Of a stretch of DNA of 17,188 nt, positions 6,999-13,915 are shown in pieces. The stretch is from DASYAN01 sp036501345 (GTDB lineage: Bacteria; Chloroflexota; Ktedonobacteria; Ktedonobacterales; Ktedonobacteraceae). The notes under the pieces are model-generated. The model did not search any database, was not told the origin of the DNA, and saw nothing but the letters and a program-made list of their open reading frames with translations. The DNA lies in the NCBI GenBank assembly GCA_036501345.1, contig DASYAN010000118.1:1-17188 (forward strand), written 5' to 3'. The position numbers were made by a program, and so were the translations under genes. Position 1 is the stretch's first letter, and each line of letters opens with the position of its first letter.

Positions 6999-8271
6999 GT
7001 GACTTCTCTTCTAATTCTAAATCAAATAAATAGCGCATTGCTTCAGAATAGATATATCCTTGGCCAGCCGCTGCCGCATCTTTCAAGCGTAACATAGGCG
7101 TATGCAATACTTTATTCATCAATCGTGTTGTGAGTTCTTGGACAGCCGCGACATCACGCTCAGAAAGGGTTGGCGCAAGCTGCCGTAAAGTACGCGCCAG
7201 TTCTTGTTGCCGAAGCACATCGACATGCTGACGTAAATTGCTGATGGTATCAACGACACTCAGCGACGAGAGCCAGTGCTCAAATGCATTGACCTCTTCG
7301 GCAATTATGGTCTGCACACGCTCTGCTTCTTGTAAACGTAGATAGATACCTCTCTCTACCTCAGCCTGCAAATCATCCAAATTGTAGAGATGCACTCCCG
7401 GCAATGTGCCGACTGCCGGATCAACATCACGTGGAAGAGCAATATCTATCAGTAGTAAAGGCCGCCCATTTCGCTGCTCCATGACCAGTTGCATCAGTTC
7501 GGTTGCAATCACAATATGGGGTGCTGTCGTTGAACTAATGACCACATCAGCATCGACCAAAGCCTCACGCAATTCAGCAAAGGGACGTAAAGTGGCCTGC
7601 AGAGACTGCGCCAGTTCAATCGCATTGGCCTGCGTGCGGTTGACAATCACCAGCCGTTGAGCACCATTGTCACACAAATTACGAGCAGCTAGTTCGCTCA
7701 TCTTGCCTGATCCGACTAGTAAAATACTGGCCTCATGAAAATTGGGCAAGAGATGACGTGCTTTTTGAACGGCGACATGGCTCACAGAGGCGGCATTGCG
7801 GCTGATGCCAGTTTCGCTACGTGCCCGTTTGCCAGTCACCAGGGCAGCACGAAACAGAGCGGAGAGAATAGGACCTGCGTATCCACCACCCTGAGCAATC
7901 TCTAGCGAGGTGGCAACTTGCCCCTGAATTTGTGGTTCACCTGGCACCAGCGAGTAGAGCCCACAAGCAACCCCAAAGATGTGAGAGATAGCTTGCTCAT
8001 CTACAAAGCTATGGCAATGGGTTTCCAGTTCATCGTAAGCAACTTGGCGTGTCTCACTTAACACGCGAAGCAAGTCAGCACATCCCTGGCTTACATCCGA
8101 GCAAATCGCATATAATTCTATCCGATTACAGGTGGAAAGTAACACACAACCTTGCATTAGCTTTTGGGCCACTTGAAGGATATGCGGAATTTGGCGATTT
8201 GAACATGCCAGGCGCTCACGTAACTCAATAGGAGCAGTCGTATGATCAACGCCGATGACGATGATATGCAT
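6910..8271 (-). CDS. hemA: Glutamyl-tRNA reductase
   Basis: Reduces glutamyl-tRNA(Glu) to glutamate-1-semialdehyde with NADPH, the first committed step of C5 tetrapyrrole synthesis. The 453-residue protein has the full architecture: a catalytic domain with nucleophile Cys48 in LLSTCNRIE, an NADPH-binding Rossmann domain with LLVGSGKMSELAA, and a C-terminal dimerisation helix region ending in MRYLFDLE. About 30 further residues rich in His, Asp and Ser follow the normal family end, and their codons overlap the start of hemC. The start has TGAGG five bases upstream and sits about 36 bases after the predicted transcription start. First gene of hemA-hemC-hemD-hemQ; no hemB or hemL lies in the window. 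Confidence 0.95.
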   Translation of the reverse strand: MHIIVIGVDHTTAPIELRERLACSNRQIPHILQVAQKLMQGCVLLSTCNRIELYAICSDVSQGCADLLRVLSETRQVAYDELETHCHSFVDEQAISHIFGVACGLYSLVPGEPQIQGQVATSLEIAQGGGYAGPILSALFRAALVTGKRARSETGISRNAASVSHVAVQKARHLLPNFHEASILLVGSGKMSELAARNLCDNGAQRLVIVNRTQANAIELAQSLQATLRPFAELREALVDADVVISSTTAPHIVIATELMQLVMEQRNGRPLLLIDIALPRDVDPAVGTLPGVHLYNLDDLQAEVERGIYLRLQEAERVQTIIAEEVNAFEHWLSSLSVVDTISNLRQHVDVLRQQELARTLRQLAPTLSERDVAAVQELTTRLMNKVLHTPMLRLKDAAAAGQGYIYSEAMRYLFDLELEEKSHAHYDRNASQQTGYDTDTVGSSAIASAVD

Positions 8272-8313
8272 ACAAACCTCAGAAAACTACAAATAATTTC
8301 TAATCTATTAGAG

Positions 8314-8341
8314 ATTTTAGCGATTTTTTCACATTAGTCAA
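8314..8341 (-). promoter_or_regulatory. Promoter of the hemACDQ operon
   Basis: On the minus strand TTGACT (8336-8341) and TAAAAT (8314-8319) are separated by 16 bases; each matches five of six consensus bases. Transcription would begin near 8307, leaving a leader of about 36 bases, too short for a riboswitch. Confidence 0.7.
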
Positions 8342-8422
8342 GGTTTATATACCCGATATCTGATCAGGCTAGTACCGTATATCCATAGTGCCGACAATAG
8401 CCCTAAGATGCTAGATACCGAC

Positions 8423-8452
8423 TTGACACCTCATTTGTGATGGTGCTATCAT
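8423..8452 (+). promoter_or_regulatory. Consensus-like plus-strand promoter
   Basis: TTGACA (8423-8428, six of six) and TATCAT (8447-8452, five of six) are 18 bases apart. Transcription would begin near 8459 and run into the small ORF at 8486 and the structured segment after it. It is divergent from the hem promoter about 80 bases away. Confidence 0.6.
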
Positions 8453-8485
8453 TATTCGAAAGAGGAAATGCATCAGGAGACTCCG

Positions 8486-8566
8486 ATGGCTGCGAGAACG
8501 GCAAAAATACTCAAGCAAGTGCTCATGTACCAATCACAGCATGTGGCCCATTTTTCAGTCGCCTAA
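8486..8566 (+). CDS. Putative 26-residue small protein
   Basis: ATG at 8486 with AGGAG six bases upstream, a TAA at 8564-8566, and a consensus-like promoter 35 bases before it. The peptide begins MAARTAKILKQVLMYQ and is basic and partly amphipathic. An in-frame ATG at 8468 would add six residues but lies too close to the predicted transcription start. No family is recognised. It could be a genuine small protein, a leader peptide for the hairpins that follow, or the broken 5' end of a lost gene. Coding status rests only on the promoter and ribosome site. Confidence 0.3.
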   Translation: MAARTAKILKQVLMYQSQHVAHFSVA

Positions 8567-8583
8567 GACCTCTTCAACCGGAT

Positions 8584-8646
8584 TGGCTTTTATTTTTGTG
8601 TGATCCAGGCATATGAGAGGATGCTTGCCCTCTCCAATAAAAGCCA
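8584..8646. repeat. Nested inverted repeats downstream of the small ORF
   Basis: Outer arms TGGCTTTTATT (8584-8594) and AATAAAAGCCA (8636-8646) pair perfectly over 11 bases. An inner stem GAGAGG (8615-8620) pairs with CCTCTC (8629-8634). The RNA could fold as a two-tier hairpin. There is no U tract after the right arm, so it is not a standard intrinsic terminator; a structured RNA or an element end are alternatives. Confidence 0.5.
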
Positions 8647-8961
8647 GCCTCTCACTGATTGTGTAGTGGGTGCCATACTCCTGTTGAGAAATAATGCTCT
8701 ACCTACTCAGGAAAGCTAACTCCACAGGAGGATATCAGGATATCGTACGACCTTCTCTGTGGGCGGAGTGTCGCGTGCAATAGGACTAATGGATAGGACT
8801 CCACTATTCTAGCGGCAACGTGTTATCCTTGAAGATGTATAAAATATAAATGTAGGGATGTATAAGATCGATTGAATAATAAAGAGAGTACACAGACAGG
8901 CTCTTTCAGATCGGGAGCCCCAGCTGGCGAGAGCCATATAAGCGAGGAAAAAGGTAGGTCT

Positions 8962-9432
8962 ATGTTGCGCTGTCCCAAATGTGAGAGCGAACTCCCAGAG
9001 GACGCTAAATTCTGTAGTAAGTGCGGGTTTAGTCAGACAAATCCTCTGTTGATGGCAATACCTCGAGTTCAAAAAGATAGACGAATCGGCAACCTAGACG
9101 AAGAGCAGATACCAGTAACCCCACGCCTACCCCAGGATTATGATGTTCTGCCAACTATCAAAGCAGAAGCCATTCGTCCAGTTAAAACTAATAAACCTAC
9201 CAAAAATGGGACTGCCGCACACCGTGCGTTAGCCCCATCACCGAAAGCCCGGTTCACACCGAACACGGGACCTATCTATATTGGCAGAGTCATTTCCGTA
9301 GACAAAAAGCCACCCAGAAGAAATCTGCTCCTAACCCGCGCGGGGCTTTATGTCACGCTGGTCATTATAACATGTCTTATTATCGCCATAGGCTTCACTA
9401 TTGTTTATACTCTGTCCCAGCATGGGAACTGA
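8962..9432 (+). CDS. Zinc-ribbon protein with a C-terminal membrane anchor
   Basis: A 156-residue protein of unknown role. It opens with a classic zinc ribbon, RCPKCESELPEDAKFCSKCG: CPKC (Cys4, Cys7) and CSKC (Cys18, Cys21), the C-x2-C...C-x2-C arrangement of rubredoxin-like knuckles. A low-complexity, Pro- and Lys-rich linker of about 100 residues follows, then one hydrophobic segment at about 127-150 and a short tail. The likely topology is a cytoplasmic ribbon tethered to the membrane. The frame is open back to a TTG at 8872, but the ATG at 8962 is preferred: it puts the ribbon at the N-terminus, as is usual, and has AAGGTAGG just upstream. It is convergent with folD, 48 bases apart, with no clear terminator between. 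Confidence 0.75.
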   Translation: MLRCPKCESELPEDAKFCSKCGFSQTNPLLMAIPRVQKDRRIGNLDEEQIPVTPRLPQDYDVLPTIKAEAIRPVKTNKPTKNGTAAHRALAPSPKARFTPNTGPIYIGRVISVDKKPPRRNLLLTRAGLYVTLVIITCLIIAIGFTIVYTLSQHGN

Positions 9433-9480
9433 TAAAGCCATGGAAATGATAAAGCATGCAAACAACCAGCATATCTCAAA

Positions 9481-10353
9481 TCATGAACGTTGTGCATGCA
9501 ATTGAAGCTGATGCCAAGCAGCCTGCAGACACTGCTTTAATAGCAAGACATTGGTAAGTGGACCAACACCGCCCGGCGTTGGGGTAAGGGCACCCGCAAC
9601 CTCACTTACTGAAGCATAATCGACATCACCGACGATACCGCCTTCAGGCAAGGCATTAATACCAACATCTATCACCGTTGCACCAGGCCGCACCATCTCA
9701 GCGGTGACCATATTGGGACGGCCAATAGCAACAATAAGCACATCTGCCTGCTTAGTCACAGACGATAGGTCGGAGGTGCGAGAGTGGCAAATTGTTACTG
9801 TCGCGTGTTTCTGTAGCAATAGCAATGCCAGAGGCTTGCCAACCACATTACTACGTCCCAGCACAACCACATGTTTTCCCTCTAATGGCGTTTTGCTACG
9901 CTCTAGGATCTCTATTACAGCTGCCACCGTCGAGGGGAGTAAACCTGGCAGACCGAGAAACAGATGTCCAGCACTTTGGATACTAATGCCATCAATATCT
10001 TTCTCTGCTGCAATCGTCTCAGTGACAATTTTCTGCGAGAGATGCGCGGGCAGAGGCATCTGTACGATAATACCTTGAACTGTATTATCACTATTCAGGC
10101 GTATGAGCGTGGAACGCAACTCATCCGGCGATGTCTGAGCGGGCAATAACTCTAGCCGAGCATGAGCACCAATCTCGTTGGCAATACGCAAAATTGCTTT
10201 GCTATACACGCCAGAGGCTACGTCGCCCTCTACTCGTACAATCACCAAGCCAAGAGTCTGGCCAGACTCTTGTATATAGCGTGCAACATCCGCGCGAAGT
10301 TCGACACGTAGCTCCGCGCCCATAGCACGCCCATCCAAAATAGTTGCAGTCAC
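9481..10353 (-). CDS. folD: Divergent FolD-type methylenetetrahydrofolate dehydrogenase lacking the cyclohydrolase lysine
   Basis: FolD oxidises 5,10-methylenetetrahydrofolate to methenyl-THF with NADP and then hydrolyses that to 10-formyl-THF. This 290-residue protein keeps the nucleotide-binding motif GRSNVVGKPLALLL (about 167-180), the TPTPGGVGPLT motif, Gln98 (VQMPLP) and Asp121 (KDIDG). In the active-site helix, however, the family pattern Y-x-x-x-K reads YSKAI: Tyr50 is present, but position 54, the catalytic Lys of characterised FolD proteins, is Ile (codon 10192-10194). The usual PCTPxG motif is also changed, to PSTVAA. From known Lys mutants of this family I infer retained dehydrogenase but lost or weak cyclohydrolase activity. 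It starts with GTG, overlapping the fchA stop by four bases, so the two are coupled. Dehydrogenase retention is inference. Confidence 0.9.
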   Translation of the reverse strand: MTATILDGRAMGAELRVELRADVARYIQESGQTLGLVIVRVEGDVASGVYSKAILRIANEIGAHARLELLPAQTSPDELRSTLIRLNSDNTVQGIIVQMPLPAHLSQKIVTETIAAEKDIDGISIQSAGHLFLGLPGLLPSTVAAVIEILERSKTPLEGKHVVVLGRSNVVGKPLALLLLQKHATVTICHSRTSDLSSVTKQADVLIVAIGRPNMVTAEMVRPGATVIDVGINALPEGGIVGDVDYASVSEVAGALTPTPGGVGPLTNVLLLKQCLQAAWHQLQLHAQRS

Positions 10354-10973
10354 GACCTCTCTCCTACTATATCAATCACCCGCTGCCTGCCTACTGAAAT
10401 AGTCGCCAGCGCAGTTTGCAAACGTGTATTTAATTCATCAGCACGCGCCCGATCTTTTAGAAGCTGGACGTTCGTCTGTACCATCCACGATGCTCCAAAG
10501 CCAGCGGTGAAGGCATGGGTTGCAGCAACGGCAATATCGCTTAGCACATTTTTATTGCCAATCTCGGCGATACGCTGGCAATGCTGGATAAGGTCAGCAG
10601 CTTTCTCTGCCATCTCTAGCGGGACCAGTGCAGCCTCTACCAGTTGTTCCTGGATAGCTTTTGTACGAGCCGCCTTCTCATCACTGGTCGTACGAGGCAA
10701 TTTGAAGCAGGCTGAAAGTTGTCCGTATGCCTCAATATCTGCCTGAATAAGCTGCTGAAAACGCGTGCGCAACCATTCTACATGCTCAATGGCTCTCTCT
10801 ATCTCTGGCTGTACTGCTACATAATCTGCTTTACCCAGTGTAAGACGTGTGACCATGCAAACCAGAGCAGATCCCATCGCTCCACTGAGTGCAGCAGTAG
10901 AGCCACCACCAGGGGTCGGCCTCTCCGAAGCAAGGTCATCCAAATATTTTTGTAGGGATTGATCTAAGTACAT
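10350..10973 (-). CDS. fchA: Methenyltetrahydrofolate cyclohydrolase/formimido-THF cyclodeaminase family protein
   Basis: A 207-residue protein of the FTCD cyclodeaminase / FchA family, helical dimers or tetramers that act on 5-formimino-THF (releasing ammonia) or hydrolyse methenyl-THF. The N-terminal signature PTPGGGSTAALSGAMGSAL (about 19-37) and the late GNKNVLSDIAVAATHAF block (about 138-154) are both present and uninterrupted. Without a glutamate formiminotransferase or histidine-degradation gene nearby, and directly coupled to a FolD lacking its cyclohydrolase lysine, methenyl-THF cyclohydrolase is the more likely role. The start has GGTAGG close upstream. A hairpin (11003-11024) lies in its leader. 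It is first in a two-gene fchA-folD operon. Confidence 0.88.
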   Translation of the reverse strand: MYLDQSLQKYLDDLASERPTPGGGSTAALSGAMGSALVCMVTRLTLGKADYVAVQPEIERAIEHVEWLRTRFQQLIQADIEAYGQLSACFKLPRTTSDEKAARTKAIQEQLVEAALVPLEMAEKAADLIQHCQRIAEIGNKNVLSDIAVAATHAFTAGFGASWMVQTNVQLLKDRARADELNTRLQTALATISVGRQRVIDIVGERS

Positions 10974-11002
10974 TCCTACCTATCGCTTTCCATGAGTTTT
11001 TT

Positions 11003-11024
11003 GATACCCTTCTGGAGGGATATC
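11003..11024 (-). promoter_or_regulatory. Leader hairpin upstream of fchA
   Basis: On the minus strand GATATCCCT and AGGGTATC pair around a short CCAGA loop with one bulge, about 30 bases before the fchA start. It is followed by an A-run, not a U-run, so it is not a terminator in the fchA direction. A post-transcriptional role is possible but unsupported. Confidence 0.3.
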
Positions 11025-11036
11025 TACTATAGCATT

Positions 11037-11201
11037 CTAACATATGCAACCATTCCTTATAAAGAGCAGTTTTGTCCCCTGAATGGAATCTGATTCTTGC
11101 GCGATACAATGAGGGTCTTCTGGATCAAAATCTTCCGGTCCTTCACTATATATTGATTCCACTGGTTGCTCCCTTTCTACTTCTGCTTTGTAGTTAAATG
11201 G
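11037..11201 (-). other. Open 54-codon extension in frame with the primase, beyond its UAG stop
   Basis: After the primase stop (TAG at 11202-11204) the same frame stays open for 54 codons to a second TAG at 11037-11039. It begins PFNYKAEVEREQ and is strongly acidic in the middle (EGPEDFDPEDP). It has no good start codon or ribosome site. It could be a former C-terminal tail, a readthrough extension or chance; 54 open codons in one chosen frame is suggestive, not decisive. Confidence 0.35.
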
Positions 11202-12281
11202 CTATATGATAATTGTTATGCGGCCCGACAGCGGTTTGGCAAGGCCTTCTCTGCCATAGCGTCTGTATCGTTCGCTCCAATCTTTGCCACGCCCATCTTG
11301 TGGCGGTAGGCAGTAGGACGGCATGATACCAACACTGGACAATACATCCATCATCTTCCTCATCGGATCTCTATTCTGCACATCTGCATCAAATGCCAGC
11401 GTTACACGCGACACGTTCTTGGGGATAGCTTGGGTCTCGATGTTCGTTCCTATCACAGCAACAACGTTAGGTATCCCCACGAGCAGGAGCGGGATAGCGT
11501 CAAATGCTCCTTCACAGATGTAGAGATGGTCATGTTCTGTCATGATGGCTGCATTGAAAATTCCATTGCGGTAAGTCTTGCGCCATCGGTCTACCAGATA
11601 CTTGGCTGCATCTTTGCCATGTAACCGTTTCATATCTCGATTATAGACGGCGAGGTCCTTTTTGTGTTCATTCTCATCCATACCAGGAAACCACTGATCT
11701 AATGTTCGTCCAGCATAGCCGCGTTCGCCATTCGAGCAGGTCGATGGGAAGATGATGCGATCACACCATTTGTACAACTCGATTGGAGGGACGATGTTCC
11801 ATTCGTATGCCGGGGGAATATATCCAACTCCCAACGATTGGAGCAGATCAAGCGCATCGGGATCTCCTAGTCCACGCTGGGTAAGATATGCGCATGGTCG
11901 CTGGTCGCATAGATGGTCAGCTGCACACTGGTAGATTTTGTTGAGGGCCGCTAGTTCGCGACGCTGCCAAGCAGTGGCCTCTTTGATTTGCTTAGCACTT
12001 ATCGTGAAACGTGGTTTACTGGTTTTCACTGTATAGCCTAAAATGCGTTCCGCTGCTTGTGGATTCCATTCTTTCACCAGGACTCTCGCTCCACATTTGG
12101 CACTAAAGCAATACCCATAGCCAGCGAGCTTCTTGTCCTCTCCGTCAAGATACTCACCGTATGGCCTGATAGAAAGATCTCGATCGTGACTATGATGGAT
12201 CGGGCACCGCGCACGTATCTGACTGCCGACACGATCAACATCCTCTAGATCATTCTCAGAAATGACGTGAATCTCGCTCAT
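11202..12281 (-). CDS. DnaG-like primase with CHC2-type zinc ribbon and TOPRIM domain
   Basis: Makes RNA primers for DNA replication; probably acts with the helicase encoded just upstream. Of 359 residues, the first 65 form a zinc ribbon with CPIHH (Cys26, His29) and CFSAKC (Cys58, Cys63), close to the DnaG CHC2 pattern. YLTQRGL (about 132-138) and RIIFPSTCSNGERGYAGRTL (about 175-194) match the RNA-polymerase basic domain. A TOPRIM domain follows with EGAFDA (Glu257) and LAFDAD (Asp298, Asp300). The start at 12281 is chosen for GAGGAG upstream; a longer frame begins at 12317 inside the helicase end. The DnaB-interacting C-terminal domain of chromosomal DnaG is missing, so it is a short phage/plasmid type. 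The stop is TAG, followed by an open tail. Confidence 0.85.
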   Translation of the reverse strand: MSEIHVISENDLEDVDRVGSQIRARCPIHHSHDRDLSIRPYGEYLDGEDKKLAGYGYCFSAKCGARVLVKEWNPQAAERILGYTVKTSKPRFTISAKQIKEATAWQRRELAALNKIYQCAADHLCDQRPCAYLTQRGLGDPDALDLLQSLGVGYIPPAYEWNIVPPIELYKWCDRIIFPSTCSNGERGYAGRTLDQWFPGMDENEHKKDLAVYNRDMKRLHGKDAAKYLVDRWRKTYRNGIFNAAIMTEHDHLYICEGAFDAIPLLLVGIPNVVAVIGTNIETQAIPKNVSRVTLAFDADVQNRDPMRKMMDVLSSVGIMPSYCLPPQDGRGKDWSERYRRYGREGLAKPLSGRITIII

Positions 12282-12297
12282 ATATTCCTCTCCTCTA

Positions 12298-13443
12298 CTA
12301 CTTGAAAGTTCCTGCAATCATAGCTTCGGTGAACTGCTGACGATCAGTCCAGAAATCGAGCTTGATACTCTTTCCTCTTTCTCCTTGCCGATTTTTGTCA
12401 ATGTGCAGTTGAATAGGCATCATCCCTGATGGCAGTGTGCGCTCAGGACTTCGATCCTCGGAAAGCGCCATCAGCACGTCACAGGTATATTCAATATCGC
12501 CACTTCCCTTTGCGCTGGCCATGGAACCTGTGCTCTCAGATCTGGTATAGCCAACCCGATTTTGTGAGGCAACGGCTAGCACCCCACAATCCAGCTCGCA
12601 TGCCAGGGTCCGTAAGCGCTCGGTTACCAGACTGACGACTTCGCGTAGATCTGCATTCAAGCGACTCATGGTCTTGATGGCCCTGGCGATGCGCTGCAGA
12701 TAGTCCACCACTAGCACACCTGGTCCGCCGCCGTTTTGCGCTCTGTAGCTGGCAAAGTGCGCTTCTGCTTTCTCGCGGATAATATCAAGAGTGACGCCAT
12801 TGGCTGCATCCAGGTAACGCAATCGATCGGTACTCAATCGGCCCATCTGTGCAGTCAGGGCCGCGTTTATCGCCGTGCGCTCCGACTCATAGCCCTTGAG
12901 AACTGCTGTATAGCTCATACTACCGATGCGTGCCAGCGTCTTGGCGAACAATGCAGGTGGTGTATCCTCGGTAGTAACGTAGAGGACTGGTCGGCCACTA
13001 CAGGCAATATGATCCGCGATTTGATGCACAAAGGTTGTCTTGCCTGTATTTGGAGCTCCTAGCAGGCATACCAGACGCTTGGACTCGATCCCACCTGAGA
13101 GCATATCATTCAATGTTGCAAAGCCAGTCTTGGCCGTATTCTGGCGTTGTTTGACCTGGCCCCAATAAGTTGTTATCAAGTCCCTGACCAGCATATCAGG
13201 CGGGGAAGTATCCGCTGAGACTCCCAGATCGGGGATCGCCTTACTGATGGCATCTCGGACGGCCTGCAATTCTTGCAATGGGTTGAGGTCATTACCTTGT
13301 CCGGCTTCATACTTGCGATTAGCCCTGGCAAGCTTATCGCGCTGATAGGTGAGTTGCTCAATCACGCGTAGTACCTGAGTCCATTGGTTGCCATCAGGAG
13401 GACCATCCTCGGCATTAAAATCAAACAGCGTTGGGTTTGACAT
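12298..13443 (-). CDS. DnaB-type replicative helicase (RecA-like core only)
   Basis: An ATP-driven hexameric DNA helicase of superfamily 4. Of 381 residues, about 100-380 form the RecA core: Walker A GAPNTGKT (129-136), catalytic Glu159 in TTED, Walker B VLVVDYLQ (243-250), SQN (293-295), and a KNRQGERG stretch (350-357) that fits the arginine-finger loop. The first 100 residues are not the usual DnaB N-terminal collar; they look helical and unlike a known domain. It ends with tandem TAG TAG, 17 bases before the primase start, so the two form one operon. The start at 13443 has ATAGGAGG upstream. Phage, plasmid or integrated-element origin is likely because chromosomal DnaB is about 450 residues with an N-terminal domain. 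RadA-type and KaiC-type ATPases were considered, but VDYLQ plus the neighbouring primase favour replication. Confidence 0.88.
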   Translation of the reverse strand: MSNPTLFDFNAEDGPPDGNQWTQVLRVIEQLTYQRDKLARANRKYEAGQGNDLNPLQELQAVRDAISKAIPDLGVSADTSPPDMLVRDLITTYWGQVKQRQNTAKTGFATLNDMLSGGIESKRLVCLLGAPNTGKTTFVHQIADHIACSGRPVLYVTTEDTPPALFAKTLARIGSMSYTAVLKGYESERTAINAALTAQMGRLSTDRLRYLDAANGVTLDIIREKAEAHFASYRAQNGGGPGVLVVDYLQRIARAIKTMSRLNADLREVVSLVTERLRTLACELDCGVLAVASQNRVGYTRSESTGSMASAKGSGDIEYTCDVLMALSEDRSPERTLPSGMMPIQLHIDKNRQGERGKSIKLDFWTDRQQFTEAMIAGTFK

Positions 13444-13915
13444 GCATTCGGCCTCCTATGCCACACACTTCTAACTAGCTCAAGGGGGACAATAGGTGCA
13501 ATCAGTTAGTAGCTCTACTCAGTAGCATGATACATATCAAACTTACAATTTTTGCATATACTTATTCAAACTGTAACAAAGTAGCTACCTTCACAAGAGT
13601 ATCATGCAACTCCAATTGTACAATGTATACTCCTCAATCCACACTGTAGAAGAGTAGCTACATTGATAGTATAATACGCACTGTGCCGCGAAGCAATGGG
13701 CACAAGTGCGCAATTATATTAATTATATTTATTAACCACCATTTTGAGCTCAGTTTGTACGGTTCATTCTGGACTTGTATAGACAAGCTAAAGCTAGACA
13801 AAAGTTCCAAAATATGGTAATTTTGAGTGCAAGAGAATTTCAGTCCAGATAAAGCACACGGGGCCGAATGCTAGCAGCAGACAGTTTTGGGGAATAATCG
13901 AAAAGGAGCACACGC
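13444..13915. other. Palindrome-rich gap upstream of helicase and Uma2 genes, possible control region or origin
   Basis: About 470 AT-rich bases between divergent genes with no ORF of note. GTAGCTAC, an 8-bp palindrome, occurs at 13581-13588 and 13654-13661, and a related AGTAGCTCTACT stretch is at 13508-13519. GCATGATAC (13524-13532) is the inverse of GTATCATGC (13599-13607). AATTGTACAATGTATAC lies near 13614-13630. A TATAAT (13670-13675) is present on the plus strand without a clear -35. Inverted copies of TCTGGACT are near 13766 and AGTCCAGA near 13842. These could be operators for divergent promoters, or iterons of an origin used by the helicase-primase pair. Confidence 0.45.

Larger units (their letters stand above)
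8272..8961. other. Long divergent intergenic region between hemA and the zinc-ribbon gene
   Basis: About 690 bases. From left to right it holds the hem promoter, a strong plus-strand promoter candidate (8423-8452), a 26-codon ORF (8486-8566), nested inverted repeats (8584-8646), and a CCACAG/CTGTGG inverted repeat around 8722-8761 flanking an unused AGGAGG sequence. The remainder shows no gene I can support. The plus-strand reading frame of the zinc-ribbon gene could extend upstream to a TTG at 8872, but I prefer the ATG at 8962. Confidence 0.5.

Noticed and set aside
8872..8961. TTG-initiated 30-residue N-terminal extension of the zinc-ribbon protein
   Set aside because: The ATG at 8962 has AAGGTAGG close upstream and places the zinc ribbon at the N-terminus as is usual in such proteins; the extension is low-complexity.
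9704..10078. 124-codon plus-strand ORF
   Set aside because: Antisense to folD, no ribosome site, Cys/Arg-rich nonsense composition.
11003..11024. Hairpin as an intrinsic terminator
   Set aside because: The run of T on the plus strand lies before, not after, the stem, and on the minus strand the stem is followed by A residues.
12736..13062. 108-codon plus-strand ORF
   Set aside because: Antisense to the helicase core, no supporting signals.
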